Shown: positions 8,499 to 18,523, counted from the stretch's first letter. The stretch: 64,000 nt of DNA from Paenibacillus herberti (GCF_002233675.1 NZ_NMUQ01000001.1:1191212-1255211); one strand, 5' to 3'. Program-made: numbers and translations. Notes: a model not told the origin generated them from the letters alone.

Positions 8499-9983
8499 AT
8501 GGCAGAGACAGCGCAAGTAAGCGAGACGACAGCTACGCCGCGCAGGCTAGCCAATTGGATCGGCGGCCGCTGGGAGGAAGCATCAGCGGAAACTAACTAT
8601 GCGCCGGTGTTGAACCCAGCAACAGGCAAGATGCTTGCAGAAGTCCCGCTATCCGGCAGGGCAGAGGTGGATCTCGCTGTAGCGGCAGCTGCGAAGGCTT
8701 TTCAAGCGTGGCATAAGGTGCCTGTACCCGCTCGGGCCCGGTTGTTTTTCCGCTATCAGAGCCTGTTGGTAGAGCATCGCGATGAGTTGGCCGAGCTGCT
8801 GGCCTCCGAGAATGGCAAAAGCCTGGAGGAAGCACAAGGCGAAGTACAGCGCGGTGTGGAATGCGTCGAGTTCGCTGCCGGAGCACCAACCTTAATGATG
8901 GGCAGCCAACTCCCGGACATTGCGAATGGCCTGGAGTCTGGTATGTTCCGTTATCCACTCGGCGTCGTCTGCGGTGTCTCCCCGTTCAACTTCCCGATGA
9001 TGGTGCCGTGCTGGATGTTCCCATTGGCAGTCGCTTGCGGCAATGCTTTTGTACTCAAGCCTTCAGAGCGGACGCCTCTACTTGCTTGCCGACTTGCAGA
9101 GCTTTTTCAAGAGGCGGGTATTCCTCCAGGCGTGCTTAGTCTTGTTCATGGCTCGCGGGAAGCGGTGGATGCGCTGCTTGATCATCCGGGCATCGCTGCA
9201 GTAAGCTTTGTGGGCTCGCAGCCTGCTGCGGAGGCGGTGTATCGGCGCGGTACGGCGGCCGGCAAACGAGTGCAAGCGCTTTCCGGCGCCAAAAATCACA
9301 GCATCGTGCTGCCAGATGCGGATTTGCCGGCGGCAGCACGCCAGGTTGCGGCAGCCGCTTTCGGTTCAGCGGGCCAGCGCTGCATGGCTTGCTCTGTCGT
9401 CAGCGTACAACAGGAGGTGTTGGAGCCTTTCCTCCGGTTGTTGTTAGAGCAGGCAGAAGCCATGCGGCCTGACGGAGGGGGAGGGCCTGCCGGTGTAGCG
9501 ACGCCGATGATCCGCTGCGAGAGCCGGGATCGTTCGCTTGGGCTGGTTGAGGGGGCGCTGCTCCAAGGCGCAGAACTCTTCCGGGACGGGCGGCTCGATC
9601 CAGCTCCGACCGGCTGTGACTCTTTTCTGGGGCCGACAATTTTGACTGGCGTAACGGAAGAGATGGATGCCTGGCGAGAGGAGCTGTTCGCGCCGGTGTT
9701 ATGCGTGGCGTCCATCGCAAGCTTGGACGAAGGCATCGCGCTCGCTAACCGCTCTCCTTTTGCCAATGGTGCTTGCCTGTACACGGACAGCGCCAAAGCG
9801 GTGCGCCGATTCCGCGAGGGAATCGACGCGGGCATGTTAGGCATTAACATCGGCGTGCCGGCTCCAATGGCTTTTTTCCCTTTTAGCGGCTACAAAAACT
9901 CGTTCTACGGAGATCTGCATGCGAATGGCAAGGATGGTGTGGAGTTCTACACTCGTAAAAAAATGGTCACTGCTCGCTATTGA
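8499..9983 (+). CDS. mmsA: CoA-acylating (methyl)malonate-semialdehyde dehydrogenase
   Basis: An NAD-dependent aldehyde dehydrogenase of about 494 residues, MmsA/IolA type, which converts malonate or methylmalonate semialdehyde plus CoA to acetyl- or propionyl-CoA. Diagnostic features are the N-terminal LANWIGGRW, VSPFNFPMMVPCWMFPLA, the NAD site SFVGSQPAAEAVY, the AKNHSIVLPDA segment, and the catalytic cysteine in FGSAGQRCMACS. The ATG at 8499 has AAAGGAG eight bases upstream; the GTG at 8472 lacks a good site. In this cluster the most likely substrate is malonate semialdehyde made from beta-alanine by the next gene. That substrate is inferred from context. Confidence 0.9.
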   Translation: MAETAQVSETTATPRRLANWIGGRWEEASAETNYAPVLNPATGKMLAEVPLSGRAEVDLAVAAAAKAFQAWHKVPVPARARLFFRYQSLLVEHRDELAELLASENGKSLEEAQGEVQRGVECVEFAAGAPTLMMGSQLPDIANGLESGMFRYPLGVVCGVSPFNFPMMVPCWMFPLAVACGNAFVLKPSERTPLLACRLAELFQEAGIPPGVLSLVHGSREAVDALLDHPGIAAVSFVGSQPAAEAVYRRGTAAGKRVQALSGAKNHSIVLPDADLPAAARQVAAAAFGSAGQRCMACSVVSVQQEVLEPFLRLLLEQAEAMRPDGGGGPAGVATPMIRCESRDRSLGLVEGALLQGAELFRDGRLDPAPTGCDSFLGPTILTGVTEEMDAWREELFAPVLCVASIASLDEGIALANRSPFANGACLYTDSAKAVRRFREGIDAGMLGINIGVPAPMAFFPFSGYKNSFYGDLHANGKDGVEFYTRKKMVTARY

Positions 9984-10017
9984 AGCGGATGACTGTTAAA
10001 AAAGGAGCGATGGCTCA

Positions 10018-11430
10018 ATGGTGCAACAGGGTACGGAGGCTTCCGGAGTGGAGCCTGGTGGAGCGGAATCTGGAGTACTGAAGTCTGATGGGCTGCTGGA
10101 GAAGGATCGGCGCCATCTATGGCATAATATGCGTCCCTATCGGGCCAACGACCGTCCGCTTGTCATCGTGGAAGCGATGGGCTCCTGGGTGACGGATCAT
10201 GAGGGCAACCGTTATCTGGACGGGATGTCGGGGTTATGGTGCGTCAATGTCGGTTACGGACGCAAGGAACTAGCCGATGCAGCCGCGCGTCAGCTCCAGC
10301 GGATGCCCTATTACCCGCTTACCCAGTCACATTTGCCGGCTATTGAGCTGGCGGAAAAGCTAGGGGAATGGCTGGAAGGGGACTATGTCGTCTTTTTTGC
10401 CAATAGTGGTTCTGAGGCCAATGAAACAGCGTTCAAAATTGCCCGCCAATACCAGCAGCATATCGGAAAACCGCTGCGGTCGAAGTTCATTGCACGCTAC
10501 AGAGGTTATCACGGCAGCTCGCTCGGAGCGCTTGCGGCAACCGGTCAGGCAATTCGCAAACAAGGCTACGAGCCGCTGGCAGCAGGTTTCCTGCATGTTC
10601 GTCCGCCTGACAGTTACCGCCGCCCGGAGGGCATGACTGCCGAAGCTTTTCAGCTGTTGTGCGCGAGGGAGATTGAAGAACGTATCATTTGGGAAGGCGA
10701 GGACACAGTAGCTGGCGTCATCATGGAACCGGTCATTACTGGTGGCGGTATTATCGTACCGGATCAGCTGTATGTCGATGAAGTGCGACGCATCTGCACC
10801 GAATACGGTGTTCTGTTGATTATTGACGAGGTTATTTGCGGTTTTGGTCGTTCGGGGCGAAAGTTCGGGCATCACAATTATGGTATCGCTCCTGATATTG
10901 TGACGATGGCCAAAGGACTTACAAGCGGTTATCTGCCACTAGCGTCTACCGCCGTCAAACGCGAAATTTATGAAGCTTTCCAACGAACGGGCGAATACGA
11001 TCATTTGCGACATGTGAACACCTTCGGCGGTAATCCGGCTGCTTGTGCGCTGGCAATGGCTAATCTGGAAGTGATGGAAAAAGAACAGCTGCCACAGCGC
11101 GCCGCCCGCCTTGGTGAAGAGCTGCTTAACGGGCTGAAGCGCGAGCTCGCGGATCATCCTTATGTTGGCGACATTCGCGGCTTTGGCCTGCTGATCGGCA
11201 TCGAGCTGGTCGAGGACCGCGACAGCCGCAAACCAGCGGCAGCCGCCATCGTGCAATCGGTCATCGACCGCTGTCGCGCTGCCGGGTTAATTATTAGTAA
11301 AAACGGCGATACGGTCGCTGGTATGAACAATGTGCTGACCACAGCACCGCCCCTGTCCTCGACGGACGAGGATATGGCGTTTCTGCTGACAGTGCTGGTG
11401 GAATCTGTTCAGTCGCTTCGGCAGAATTGA
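10018..11430 (+). CDS. Class III aminotransferase, probable beta-alanine transaminase
   Basis: A 470-residue PLP-dependent omega-amino-acid aminotransferase. The N-terminal HLWHNMRPY and GNRYLDGMSGLWCVNVGYGR are typical of the beta-alanine:pyruvate group. FFANSGSEANE binds the PLP phosphate, IIDEVICGFGRSG supplies the ring-nitrogen aspartate, and the Schiff-base lysine is in TMAKGLTSGYLP (about residue 299). NTFGGNPAACA follows. AAAGGAG lies nine bases before the ATG, 34 bases after mmsA, so the two are co-transcribed. Proposed role: beta-alanine + 2-oxo acid to malonate semialdehyde, feeding MmsA. The amino acceptor is not determined. Confidence 0.88.
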   Translation: MVQQGTEASGVEPGGAESGVLKSDGLLEKDRRHLWHNMRPYRANDRPLVIVEAMGSWVTDHEGNRYLDGMSGLWCVNVGYGRKELADAAARQLQRMPYYPLTQSHLPAIELAEKLGEWLEGDYVVFFANSGSEANETAFKIARQYQQHIGKPLRSKFIARYRGYHGSSLGALAATGQAIRKQGYEPLAAGFLHVRPPDSYRRPEGMTAEAFQLLCAREIEERIIWEGEDTVAGVIMEPVITGGGIIVPDQLYVDEVRRICTEYGVLLIIDEVICGFGRSGRKFGHHNYGIAPDIVTMAKGLTSGYLPLASTAVKREIYEAFQRTGEYDHLRHVNTFGGNPAACALAMANLEVMEKEQLPQRAARLGEELLNGLKRELADHPYVGDIRGFGLLIGIELVEDRDSRKPAAAAIVQSVIDRCRAAGLIISKNGDTVAGMNNVLTTAPPLSSTDEDMAFLLTVLVESVQSLRQN

Positions 11431-11452
11431 CAGAATGTGGTGTGCTTAAGCG

Positions 11453-12835
11453 TCATCCTGGAGCTCGACTCTCGCAATTATGACTGTCCAAGGAAGACGC
11501 GTCTGTTGGACGCCGCGACGGAATCACCCGCAGCGCCCCTGGCTCAAGCAGCATGTAGGCGCGCAGCGCTACCTGAACGGCCAGCCGTTTCTCGGGATCA
11601 AGCCAAACCGGCCCGATCAATTCCTGAATTCTATCTAACCGGTAATAGAGCGATTGCCTGACGACGAACAGCCTTCGCGCCGCTTCTTGTTTGGAGCAGT
11701 CAGCATCTAGGAATACCTTAAGCGTTAGTAGCAAGTCGCCGCCTTTCAGGCGGTCTGCCAATAACAACGGACCAAGATGATCCTCGACAAAACTTTCGAG
11801 CCGATAGCTATCAAGCAGCGCGGGCAGCAACTGCAGCACGCCTAACTCGTCATAATAGAGCAGGGGGCGCACGGAGGAAGCGCTATCATTTGCAGATGGC
11901 CCGGAAGTCCGGCTCAGCTTGAGCGCCTCAGCGGCTTGCCGCCTTGCTTCGGCAGCGCGGCTGCGACTAGTGAAGCGCGAGCTTGCGCCGCTGGAGCAGC
12001 CGGGAAACATGGCCAGTACACTCTCGACAGTTTCATCGAGCCGAGTGATTCCGCTGCCGGCGGCTACCCGCTCTGACTGTGCGACGAGTGCCGTCAGCCG
12101 CTCGCCGGCTGCCTCCGCAAGGCAGAGACAGCTTTCGCGGCGAAGTCTGCGTCCGAGCTCGCTTGCCGCTTGCTCGGCTGCGGCTGCTGCCAAGCGATTG
12201 CCGGAAACGGCCGGCCATTCGGCAATGAGAATTCTCCAGCTCATCCCGTCGAGAAAGCCTAGCAGCGGCTCGGCGGACTGTTGGGCTATAAGCTCCTGGG
12301 GCGATCTGGCGCCAGCACCATAACCGCTTTCCAACAAATAACGGAGTAACCGCGAATCCGATTCCCGGCGCACCGTCTCCATAGCTTGCGCCTCTTGATT
12401 CGCTCTGCGGCGATCGAGAATGAGCGAGTGCAGCTCATGAGTAATATCCACATAGCGCACAGTGTGAGGAAACACGATAAGCGGTAACGCTTGCTCCTCG
12501 GCCAGCTTTCGCCAATGCAGCGGCAAGCTGGGGAGTTCCGGGCCAAGCTCCAAACACAGGCAGGAAACTCCGCGCTGCAGCAAGCTCGCCATGAAGCGCT
12601 CCTGCTTTTTCTCATCTGAACCGAATCCGGCTCCAGTGGTGAGCACCATTTCTCCGCCATGCAGCAGCTCGCTTACGCCGGTTATTTCAAGTACATGCAC
12701 CCAGCGAATCTCACGGTCCAGTCCGGCATGTCCAGCTTCCACCCTGGCCCCTGCGAAGAGGGCTGTTGTCAGTGTTTCACGCACCGTCAGATTACGCTGT
12801 ATCATCGGGTCCAAGAGGTTTGATCTCTCTTCCAC
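11453..12835 (-). CDS. PucR family transcriptional regulator
   Basis: A 460-residue regulator with an N-terminal PucR/PurC ligand domain (TVRETLTTALFAGARVEAG, VHVLEITGVSELLHGGEMVL) and a C-terminal HTH_30 domain (LKVFLDADCSKQEAARRLFV, RQSLYYRLDRIQEL). The middle region is degenerate GGDEF-like, as in the family. It starts at GTG with GGGGG seven bases upstream. It lies between the mmsA-transaminase pair, with which it converges, and the divergent dehydrogenase operon. By analogy with purine-catabolic PucR it is the likely activator of pyrimidine breakdown. The effector is unknown. Confidence 0.88.
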   Translation of the reverse strand: MEERSNLLDPMIQRNLTVRETLTTALFAGARVEAGHAGLDREIRWVHVLEITGVSELLHGGEMVLTTGAGFGSDEKKQERFMASLLQRGVSCLCLELGPELPSLPLHWRKLAEEQALPLIVFPHTVRYVDITHELHSLILDRRRANQEAQAMETVRRESDSRLLRYLLESGYGAGARSPQELIAQQSAEPLLGFLDGMSWRILIAEWPAVSGNRLAAAAAEQAASELGRRLRRESCLCLAEAAGERLTALVAQSERVAAGSGITRLDETVESVLAMFPGCSSGASSRFTSRSRAAEARRQAAEALKLSRTSGPSANDSASSVRPLLYYDELGVLQLLPALLDSYRLESFVEDHLGPLLLADRLKGGDLLLTLKVFLDADCSKQEAARRLFVVRQSLYYRLDRIQELIGPVWLDPEKRLAVQVALRAYMLLEPGALRVIPSRRPTDASSLDSHNCESRAPG

Positions 12836-13052
12836 ACCTATGCCCCCGTTCCATGATAAGATCCTTTAATTTTAAAATTGAATGATTACGCAATCAGACC
12901 TACCTCGTCATGATGAAGTGACTTTATCTTACATCATAAAAGCTCTTATGAAAAATAAGTATTCAAATAATTCCGAAAATTAGGTATGATACGCCATGTA
13001 ACCTGACATAAGCTGTCGCTCCATGGAAATTCCAGGATGAGGAGGGGGATTT
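12836..13052. promoter_or_regulatory. Divergent control region between pucR-like gene and pyrimidine operon
   Basis: An AT-rich region of 217 bases. It holds a + strand promoter TTCAAA (12962-12967), 17 bases, TATGAT (12985-12990). It also holds two palindromes, AATTTTAAAATT at 12868 and TGATTACGCAATCA at 12883. The palindromes lie on the PucR side and are candidate regulator sites. Confidence 0.5.
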
Positions 13053-14351
13053 ATGTCTGCATGGGACCGTACAACAAGCAGGGAACAAGTGTTGACCCGA
13101 ATTAGGAAATTGGCTGAGATCGGGAAAATCAGTGATACAGGTGTAAGCCGGCTGGCGATGACGCCGCTTGACCGTCAGGCGGTCGAGCTAGCGCGTCAAT
13201 GGATGAAAGAAGCGGGAATGAGCGTGCGGCTTGACGCCGCCGGCAACCTGATCGGACGGCTTGAAAGCCCGGTCGCTCCCGATGCTCCTGTGCTCATGCT
13301 GGGCTCCCATCTCGATACGCAGCCCTATGCAGGGCGGTTCGATGGCATCATTGGTGTGCTTGGGGCAATCGAAGCTGTACATGCTTTTGTCTCCGAAGGG
13401 CTGGTGCCGCAGCGGCCGATTGAGGTTGTCGCTTTCTCTGATGAAGAGGGATGTCGCTTCAATAAAGGGATTTTCGGCTCCAGGGCGATGGTCGGCCGTT
13501 TAGAGGAAGGGGAACTGGAACGCGTCGATGGGGATGGGATCACAAGAAGTGAGGCGCTTTCCATTTTTGGCGGCGATTCCGCGCGGTTGGACGAGGCTAA
13601 GTATGCGAAAGGAAGCATCGCTGCTTACCTTGAGCTTCATATCGAACAAGGTCCGGTGCTGGAATCACTGGACGCAGCATGTGGTCTTGTCACCGGCATC
13701 AGCGGTCCGCTCTGGTTGACGGTGGAACTGCATGGCTTTGCCGGTCATGCCGGCTCTGTGCCGATGAGTATGCGGCGAGATGCGCTCGCAGGAGCCGCCC
13801 GCATCATCGCTGGTCTCCAGGATCTTGTGCGAGCAGAAGCCGGAACGCCTGCTGTCGGCACAGCAGGTACGCTGCAGCTTTTTCCCGGCTCGCGTAACAT
13901 CATCCCCGAAAGAGTTCAGTTCACGATTGATCTGCGCGACATGGACATGGAACGGCGAAATCGCCTGGAGGCCAAGCTCCGTGAGCTAATTGACGAAGTT
14001 GCCGCGGACAACGGCCTCACCTACTCGATTCGCGAAGATACGAACAGTCCGCCTCGCTACTGCGATCCTGAATTAATGGATGTTATTCGCTTGGAGGCTA
14101 ACGGCATGGGACTCCAGCTGCCAGAGCTGATGAGCGGCCCATTCCATGACGCGCTTGCGCTATCCTACGCCTGTCCCTATGCGATGATTTTTGTAAGGTC
14201 CAAGGACGGAATCAGTCACAATCCGCAGGAATACTCCAGTGCTGATGACATTGCAGAGGGCGTGGAGCTGCTCTATCGTACGATGAGATCACTGGCCCTG
14301 TCGATCCAGGGAGAGAGGAGCGGAGGCAAATGGGAATCCACCACAGCATAA
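13053..14351 (+). CDS. M20 amidohydrolase, N-carbamoyl-beta-alanine amidohydrolase type
   Basis: A 432-residue Zn-dependent amidase of the beta-ureidopropionase / N-carbamoyl-L-amino acid hydrolase / allantoate amidohydrolase group (M20 fold). Metal ligands are visible in LGSHLDTQPYAGRFDGIIG (His, Asp), FSDEEGCRFNKGIFGS (Glu pair) and LELHIEQGPVLE (His). The dimerisation-domain segment GFAGHAGSVPM is also present. AGGAGGGGG lies ahead of the ATG. It is the first gene of the preT-preA-hyd operon, so N-carbamoyl-beta-alanine to beta-alanine + CO2 + NH3 is the likely reaction. Sequence alone does not separate it from carbamoyl-amino-acid hydrolases. Confidence 0.85.
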   Translation: MSAWDRTTSREQVLTRIRKLAEIGKISDTGVSRLAMTPLDRQAVELARQWMKEAGMSVRLDAAGNLIGRLESPVAPDAPVLMLGSHLDTQPYAGRFDGIIGVLGAIEAVHAFVSEGLVPQRPIEVVAFSDEEGCRFNKGIFGSRAMVGRLEEGELERVDGDGITRSEALSIFGGDSARLDEAKYAKGSIAAYLELHIEQGPVLESLDAACGLVTGISGPLWLTVELHGFAGHAGSVPMSMRRDALAGAARIIAGLQDLVRAEAGTPAVGTAGTLQLFPGSRNIIPERVQFTIDLRDMDMERRNRLEAKLRELIDEVAADNGLTYSIREDTNSPPRYCDPELMDVIRLEANGMGLQLPELMSGPFHDALALSYACPYAMIFVRSKDGISHNPQEYSSADDIAEGVELLYRTMRSLALSIQGERSGGKWESTTA

Positions 14352-15757
14352 GTGACGATCCGACAGTACCGGCTGCTTTTAGAGAGATGGTACCGCCATT
14401 ATCGCGAGCAGCAGCCGCCGAAGAATCGAACCGCTGCCTGTACTGTTATGATGCGCCGTGTATTAAGGCTTGTCCTACGAGCATTAACATCCCCTCCTTC
14501 ATCAAAAGAATCGCCACCGGGAACACCGAGGGGGCGGCTTATGCCATTATGGATGCAAATCCGGTCGGCGCCAGCTGCGCCAGAGTATGTCCGACCGAGC
14601 TGCTCTGCGAGGGAGCTTGTGTGCTGCACGACACCTCTACGCCGATTACGATTGGCCGATTGCAGCGCTACGCGACCGATTATGCGGCAAGCGAGGGGCT
14701 GCAGCTTTTTGCTCCGGGAGCGTCTACTGGCTTGTCAGCTGGAGTTATCGGTAGCGGTCCGGCCGGTTTATCTGCCGCTCGCGAGCTTGCCCGGTACGGC
14801 TTCAATGTGGAGATCTACGAAGCGAAGCCGGTTGCCGGCGGCCTGGACAGCACTGGCATTGTCAGCTTCAGGTTGCCGCAGCATGTCCCAGCCTGGGAAG
14901 TTGAGCAGGTTGAAGCGCTCGGCGTAAAAGTCCACACGGGTACGCGAATTGGCAGCACGATCAGCGTGCAGCAACTGCTGGATCGGCATGACACGGTTGT
15001 ACTGGCCGCAGGCATGGGTTATGTGCCACCGCTCGGCATGGAAGGCGAGGAGCTGGACGGTGTTCATGATGCAATACGACTTGTGGAAGCGACGAAGTCC
15101 GGTCGGATGCCAACTTCTCTGGCTGGAGCAAGAGTAGCGGTCATCGGGGCAGGCAATACGGCAATTGATGCGGCAACTTGCAGCATGCGGCTTGGAGCAA
15201 GCGGTGTCAAAATCGTTTACAGGCGCACGGCGGCGGAAATGACCGCTTATCCGTTTGAATTCGAATTTGCCAAGCAAGAAGGAATCGAGTTCGCTTGGTT
15301 GACACAGCCAATGCGCATCGTCGGAGATGAGGCTGGCAAAGTCGCCGGGCTGGAATGCATCCGCTTGGAGCCGGATGGCCGCATCGGGGCTGACGGACGT
15401 CGCCTTACCGCTCCCGTACCTGATTCCACTTTCCTTATGGAGGTGGATGCGGTTGTATTCGCGACCGGCCAACAACGGCTCATTCCGCTTGCCGAGCAAT
15501 TGGGAATCCAACATGAGAATGGGATTCCAGAAGTCAATCCGCTGACAGGTTTGACTTCCAATCCCCGTATTTATGCGGCTGGCGACATTTTGCAAGGCAC
15601 GGGAGCGGGTGAGGCTACCGTTGTATCTGCGGCCGAACAGGGTAAACGGGCTGCCGCCGCCATCGCACTCGCCTTTTTGGGAGAATCCTATCCCGACTTC
15701 AAGAGGGAGCCCTCCTCTGCGAAAGCAGCAGGAAGCGTGCAAGCCCGTTTACGATAA
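14330..15757 (+). CDS. preT: Dihydropyrimidine dehydrogenase subunit PreT (FAD/FeS reductase)
   Basis: A 475-residue glutamate-synthase-small-subunit-like flavoprotein that passes electrons from NAD(P)H to PreA. N-terminal cysteine clusters are CLYCYDAPCIKACP and CARVCPTELLCEGACV. The FAD-binding segment is GVIGSGPAGLSAARELA with E-x-YEAKPVAGG, the NAD(P)-binding segment is VAVIGAGNTAIDAATC, and the C-terminal FAD segment is IYAAGDILQGTG. Its ATG lies 22 bases inside the preceding gene, with GGAGG before it, so translation is probably coupled. Works with the downstream PreA. Confidence 0.92.
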   Translation: MGIHHSISDDPTVPAAFREMVPPLSRAAAAEESNRCLYCYDAPCIKACPTSINIPSFIKRIATGNTEGAAYAIMDANPVGASCARVCPTELLCEGACVLHDTSTPITIGRLQRYATDYAASEGLQLFAPGASTGLSAGVIGSGPAGLSAARELARYGFNVEIYEAKPVAGGLDSTGIVSFRLPQHVPAWEVEQVEALGVKVHTGTRIGSTISVQQLLDRHDTVVLAAGMGYVPPLGMEGEELDGVHDAIRLVEATKSGRMPTSLAGARVAVIGAGNTAIDAATCSMRLGASGVKIVYRRTAAEMTAYPFEFEFAKQEGIEFAWLTQPMRIVGDEAGKVAGLECIRLEPDGRIGADGRRLTAPVPDSTFLMEVDAVVFATGQQRLIPLAEQLGIQHENGIPEVNPLTGLTSNPRIYAAGDILQGTGAGEATVVSAAEQGKRAAAAIALAFLGESYPDFKREPSSAKAAGSVQARLR

Positions 15758-15782
15758 TTTGAAGGAATGGAGGTAGAGTCGT

Positions 15783-17078
15783 ATGGCAGATTTGTCCATA
15801 TCCCTGGCGGGAATTCGCTCGCCTAATCCGTTCTGGCTGGCCTCCGCGCCGCCGACCAATACCGGTTACCAGGTGCAGCGTGCCTTTGAGGCGGGCTGGG
15901 GCGGAGCGGTCTGGAAAACGCTCGGTGAGCCGATTATCAACACTTCCTCACGCTTCGCAGCTGTGCATTATGGGGGAAGAAGGGTAGCCGGCTTCAATAA
16001 TATCGAACTTATCTCCGATCGACCGCTTGAAGTCAATCTTAAAGAGATTCGCGAAACAAAGAAGCGTTTTCCAAATCATGCGCTGGTCGCATCGCTCATG
16101 GTGGAGCCAACTCGCCAGAAATGGCATGAAATCGTCAAGCGGGTTGAGGATGCAGGCGTCGACGGGTTAGAGCTGAACTTCGGCTGTCCGCATGGCATGG
16201 CGGAGCGGGGCATGGGAGCAGCCTCTGGTCAACAACCGGATTTGGTCGAAAAGCAAACGATGTGGGCCAAAGAAGCCGCCCGCACGCCGGTCATCGTTAA
16301 GCTCACGCCTAATATTACGGATATTACCGTCACCGCGCGGCATGCCGTGCTTGGAGGAGCTGACGCCGTCAGCCTCATTAATACGATCAACAGCCTCGCT
16401 GGCGTCGATCTGGAATCATGGAACACAATCCCTCATGTCGGCGGCAAAGGTGCACATGGCGGCTATTGTGGGCCTGCTGTGAAGCCAATTGCACTGAACA
16501 TGTTGGCCGAATGTGCTCGCGATCCCCGAGTAAACGTGCCGATGTCCGGCATTGGTGGCATTTCTACCTGGGAGGACGCCGTGGAGTTCATGCTTATGGG
16601 CGCGACCGGCGTTCAAGTGTGTACAGCGGCGATGCATCACGGCTTCCGCATTGTGGAGGAAATGGTGGACGGTCTGAACCGCTATCTGGATCGCAAAGGA
16701 CTGGCCTCCGTCACCGAGCTGACTGGAAAAAGCGTATCCCGTTACTCGGACTGGGGCGAGCTGGATTTGAATTACCGAGTCGTCGCGCGTATCCATCAGG
16801 ATACCTGCATCAACTGCAACAAATGCCATATTGCTTGCGAGGACACCTCGCATCAATGTATCGATATGCTTACCGGCAGCAGCGGCCGTCCTTATTTGCA
16901 GGTGCGGGAGGATGATTGCGTAGGCTGTAATCTTTGCTCGATCGTTTGTCCAGTTGATGGCGCAATCGAGATGGTCGAGCTGCCGGCAGCGGCGCCGATG
17001 CTTACATGGAATGAACGGCAGCGGGTGCTGGCTAAGCTTGGAGCAGATTCCATTGAAGCGGAGGCGGTTGAGGGATGA
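15783..17078 (+). CDS. preA: NAD-dependent dihydropyrimidine dehydrogenase subunit PreA
   Basis: A 431-residue FMN enzyme that reduces uracil or thymine to the dihydro form. It has a dihydroorotate-dehydrogenase-like TIM barrel with LASAPPTNTGYQVQRAFEAG at the N-terminus, LELNFGCPHGMAERGMG and MSGIGGISTWEDAVEFMLMG. Two [4Fe-4S] ferredoxin motifs lie at the C-terminus (CINCNKCHIACEDTSHQC and CVGCNLCSIVCP). GGAGG lies nine bases before the ATG, and it starts 26 bases after preT. The pairing with PreT matches the two-subunit bacterial enzyme. Confidence 0.93.
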   Translation: MADLSISLAGIRSPNPFWLASAPPTNTGYQVQRAFEAGWGGAVWKTLGEPIINTSSRFAAVHYGGRRVAGFNNIELISDRPLEVNLKEIRETKKRFPNHALVASLMVEPTRQKWHEIVKRVEDAGVDGLELNFGCPHGMAERGMGAASGQQPDLVEKQTMWAKEAARTPVIVKLTPNITDITVTARHAVLGGADAVSLINTINSLAGVDLESWNTIPHVGGKGAHGGYCGPAVKPIALNMLAECARDPRVNVPMSGIGGISTWEDAVEFMLMGATGVQVCTAAMHHGFRIVEEMVDGLNRYLDRKGLASVTELTGKSVSRYSDWGELDLNYRVVARIHQDTCINCNKCHIACEDTSHQCIDMLTGSSGRPYLQVREDDCVGCNLCSIVCPVDGAIEMVELPAAAPMLTWNERQRVLAKLGADSIEAEAVEG

Positions 17079-18523
17079 AGAGCTCCAAAGTCATTCAAGG
17101 AGGCACGGTTGTCACATCCGGGTCGATCACCGTTGCCGATATCCGGATTGAGGATGGCGTCATCACGGCGATAGGGAGTCAACTGGACACAACGGGAGCC
17201 GAAACGGTTGATGCGGCTGGATTGTACGTGTTCCCAGGCGGCATCGATCCACACACTCATCTGGACATGCCTTTTGGCGGCACGGTTACAGCGGATGACT
17301 TTGAAAGCGGTACGATCGCCGCGGCGTTTGGCGGCACGACGACGGTCATCGACTTTTGCTTGACTGAGCGCGGCAAGCCACTCACGGACGCAATCAGCAC
17401 CTGGCATGCCAAGGCTGACGGCAAAGCCGTCATCGACTACGGCTTCCATCTCATGGTCGCCGAGGCCGGAGAGGCTGTATTGGCCGAGCTGCCAACGATC
17501 ATCGAACAAGAGGGCATAACCTCGCTGAAGGTGTTCATGGCTTACAAAAATGTGTTCCAAGCCGATGACGGCACTCTGTTCCGTACGCTGCAGCTGGCGC
17601 GTGAAGAGGGAGCGCTTGTGATGGTGCATGCCGAAAACGGCGACGTCATCGATAGGCTCATCGAGGAGGCGCTGGAAAATGGGCAAACCGAACCCATTTA
17701 TCATGCTCTTACTCGTCCTCCTCAGCTTGAAGGTGAAGCAACCGGCCGCGCTGCCGAGCTCGCTGGATTAGCGGATGCTCCGCTCTATGTTGTCCATGTC
17801 ACCTGCGCGCAGGCGGTTGAAAGAATCGCTTCAGCCCGCTCACGCGGGCTGCGCATTTACGGTGAAACCTGTCCACAATATTTAACGTTGGATGTGACTG
17901 CGCTGGAAGGACCAGGCTTCGAGGGCGCCAAGTATGTTTGGTCGCCTCCACTGCGAGAAGCTTGGCATCAGAAAGCCCTGTGGGACGCGCTGGCTTCAGG
18001 CACGCTGCAGACGCTCGGCTCCGATCAATGCTCGTTCAACTATAAGGGACAGAAGGAGCTTGGCCTCGGCGACTTCTCCAAAATTCCGAACGGCGGTCCG
18101 ACAATCGAGGATCGATTCAGCATTCTCTATTCGGAGGGCGTAGCCAAAGGTAGAATAGATCTGCATCAATTCGTCAATATCGTTTCCACGGCAAGCGCTA
18201 AGCTGTTCGGCCTTTTTCCGCGCAAAGGAACAATTGCCGTAGGCAGCGATGCGGATCTGGTGTTATTCGATCCAGCGGTCAGCCGCAAATTGTCCGTGAA
18301 GGATCATCATTTGCGCGTGGACTACAGTGCTTTTGAAGGTTTGCCCCTTCAAGGTGAACCGGTATCTGTGCTAGTACGCGGCGAGTTTGTCATTCGCGAT
18401 CGAGAATTTGTTGGCACGGTTGGCAGCGGCAAATACTTGAAGCGGGAGCGCTTTGGCCAAAGCTCTAACATCCTATCGCCGCATTCATCTGCTTCTGCTT
18501 CGACAGGAGGAATTAGAGGATGA
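17075..18523 (+). CDS. hydA: Dihydropyrimidinase
   Basis: A 482-residue binuclear-zinc amidohydrolase that opens dihydrouracil to N-carbamoyl-beta-alanine. The metal-binding HxH is in GIDPHTHLDMPFGGT, the carboxylated lysine region is SLKVFMAYKN, further histidines are in VMVHAENGDVID and YVVHVTCAQA, and the aspartate is in LGSDQCSFN. Length is typical for D-hydantoinase/dihydropyrimidinase. It overlaps the preA stop by four bases (ATGA), so it is coupled. Substrate is inferred from the PreTA neighbours; other hydantoins are possible. Confidence 0.92.
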   Translation: MKSSKVIQGGTVVTSGSITVADIRIEDGVITAIGSQLDTTGAETVDAAGLYVFPGGIDPHTHLDMPFGGTVTADDFESGTIAAAFGGTTTVIDFCLTERGKPLTDAISTWHAKADGKAVIDYGFHLMVAEAGEAVLAELPTIIEQEGITSLKVFMAYKNVFQADDGTLFRTLQLAREEGALVMVHAENGDVIDRLIEEALENGQTEPIYHALTRPPQLEGEATGRAAELAGLADAPLYVVHVTCAQAVERIASARSRGLRIYGETCPQYLTLDVTALEGPGFEGAKYVWSPPLREAWHQKALWDALASGTLQTLGSDQCSFNYKGQKELGLGDFSKIPNGGPTIEDRFSILYSEGVAKGRIDLHQFVNIVSTASAKLFGLFPRKGTIAVGSDADLVLFDPAVSRKLSVKDHHLRVDYSAFEGLPLQGEPVSVLVRGEFVIRDREFVGTVGSGKYLKRERFGQSSNILSPHSSASASTGGIRG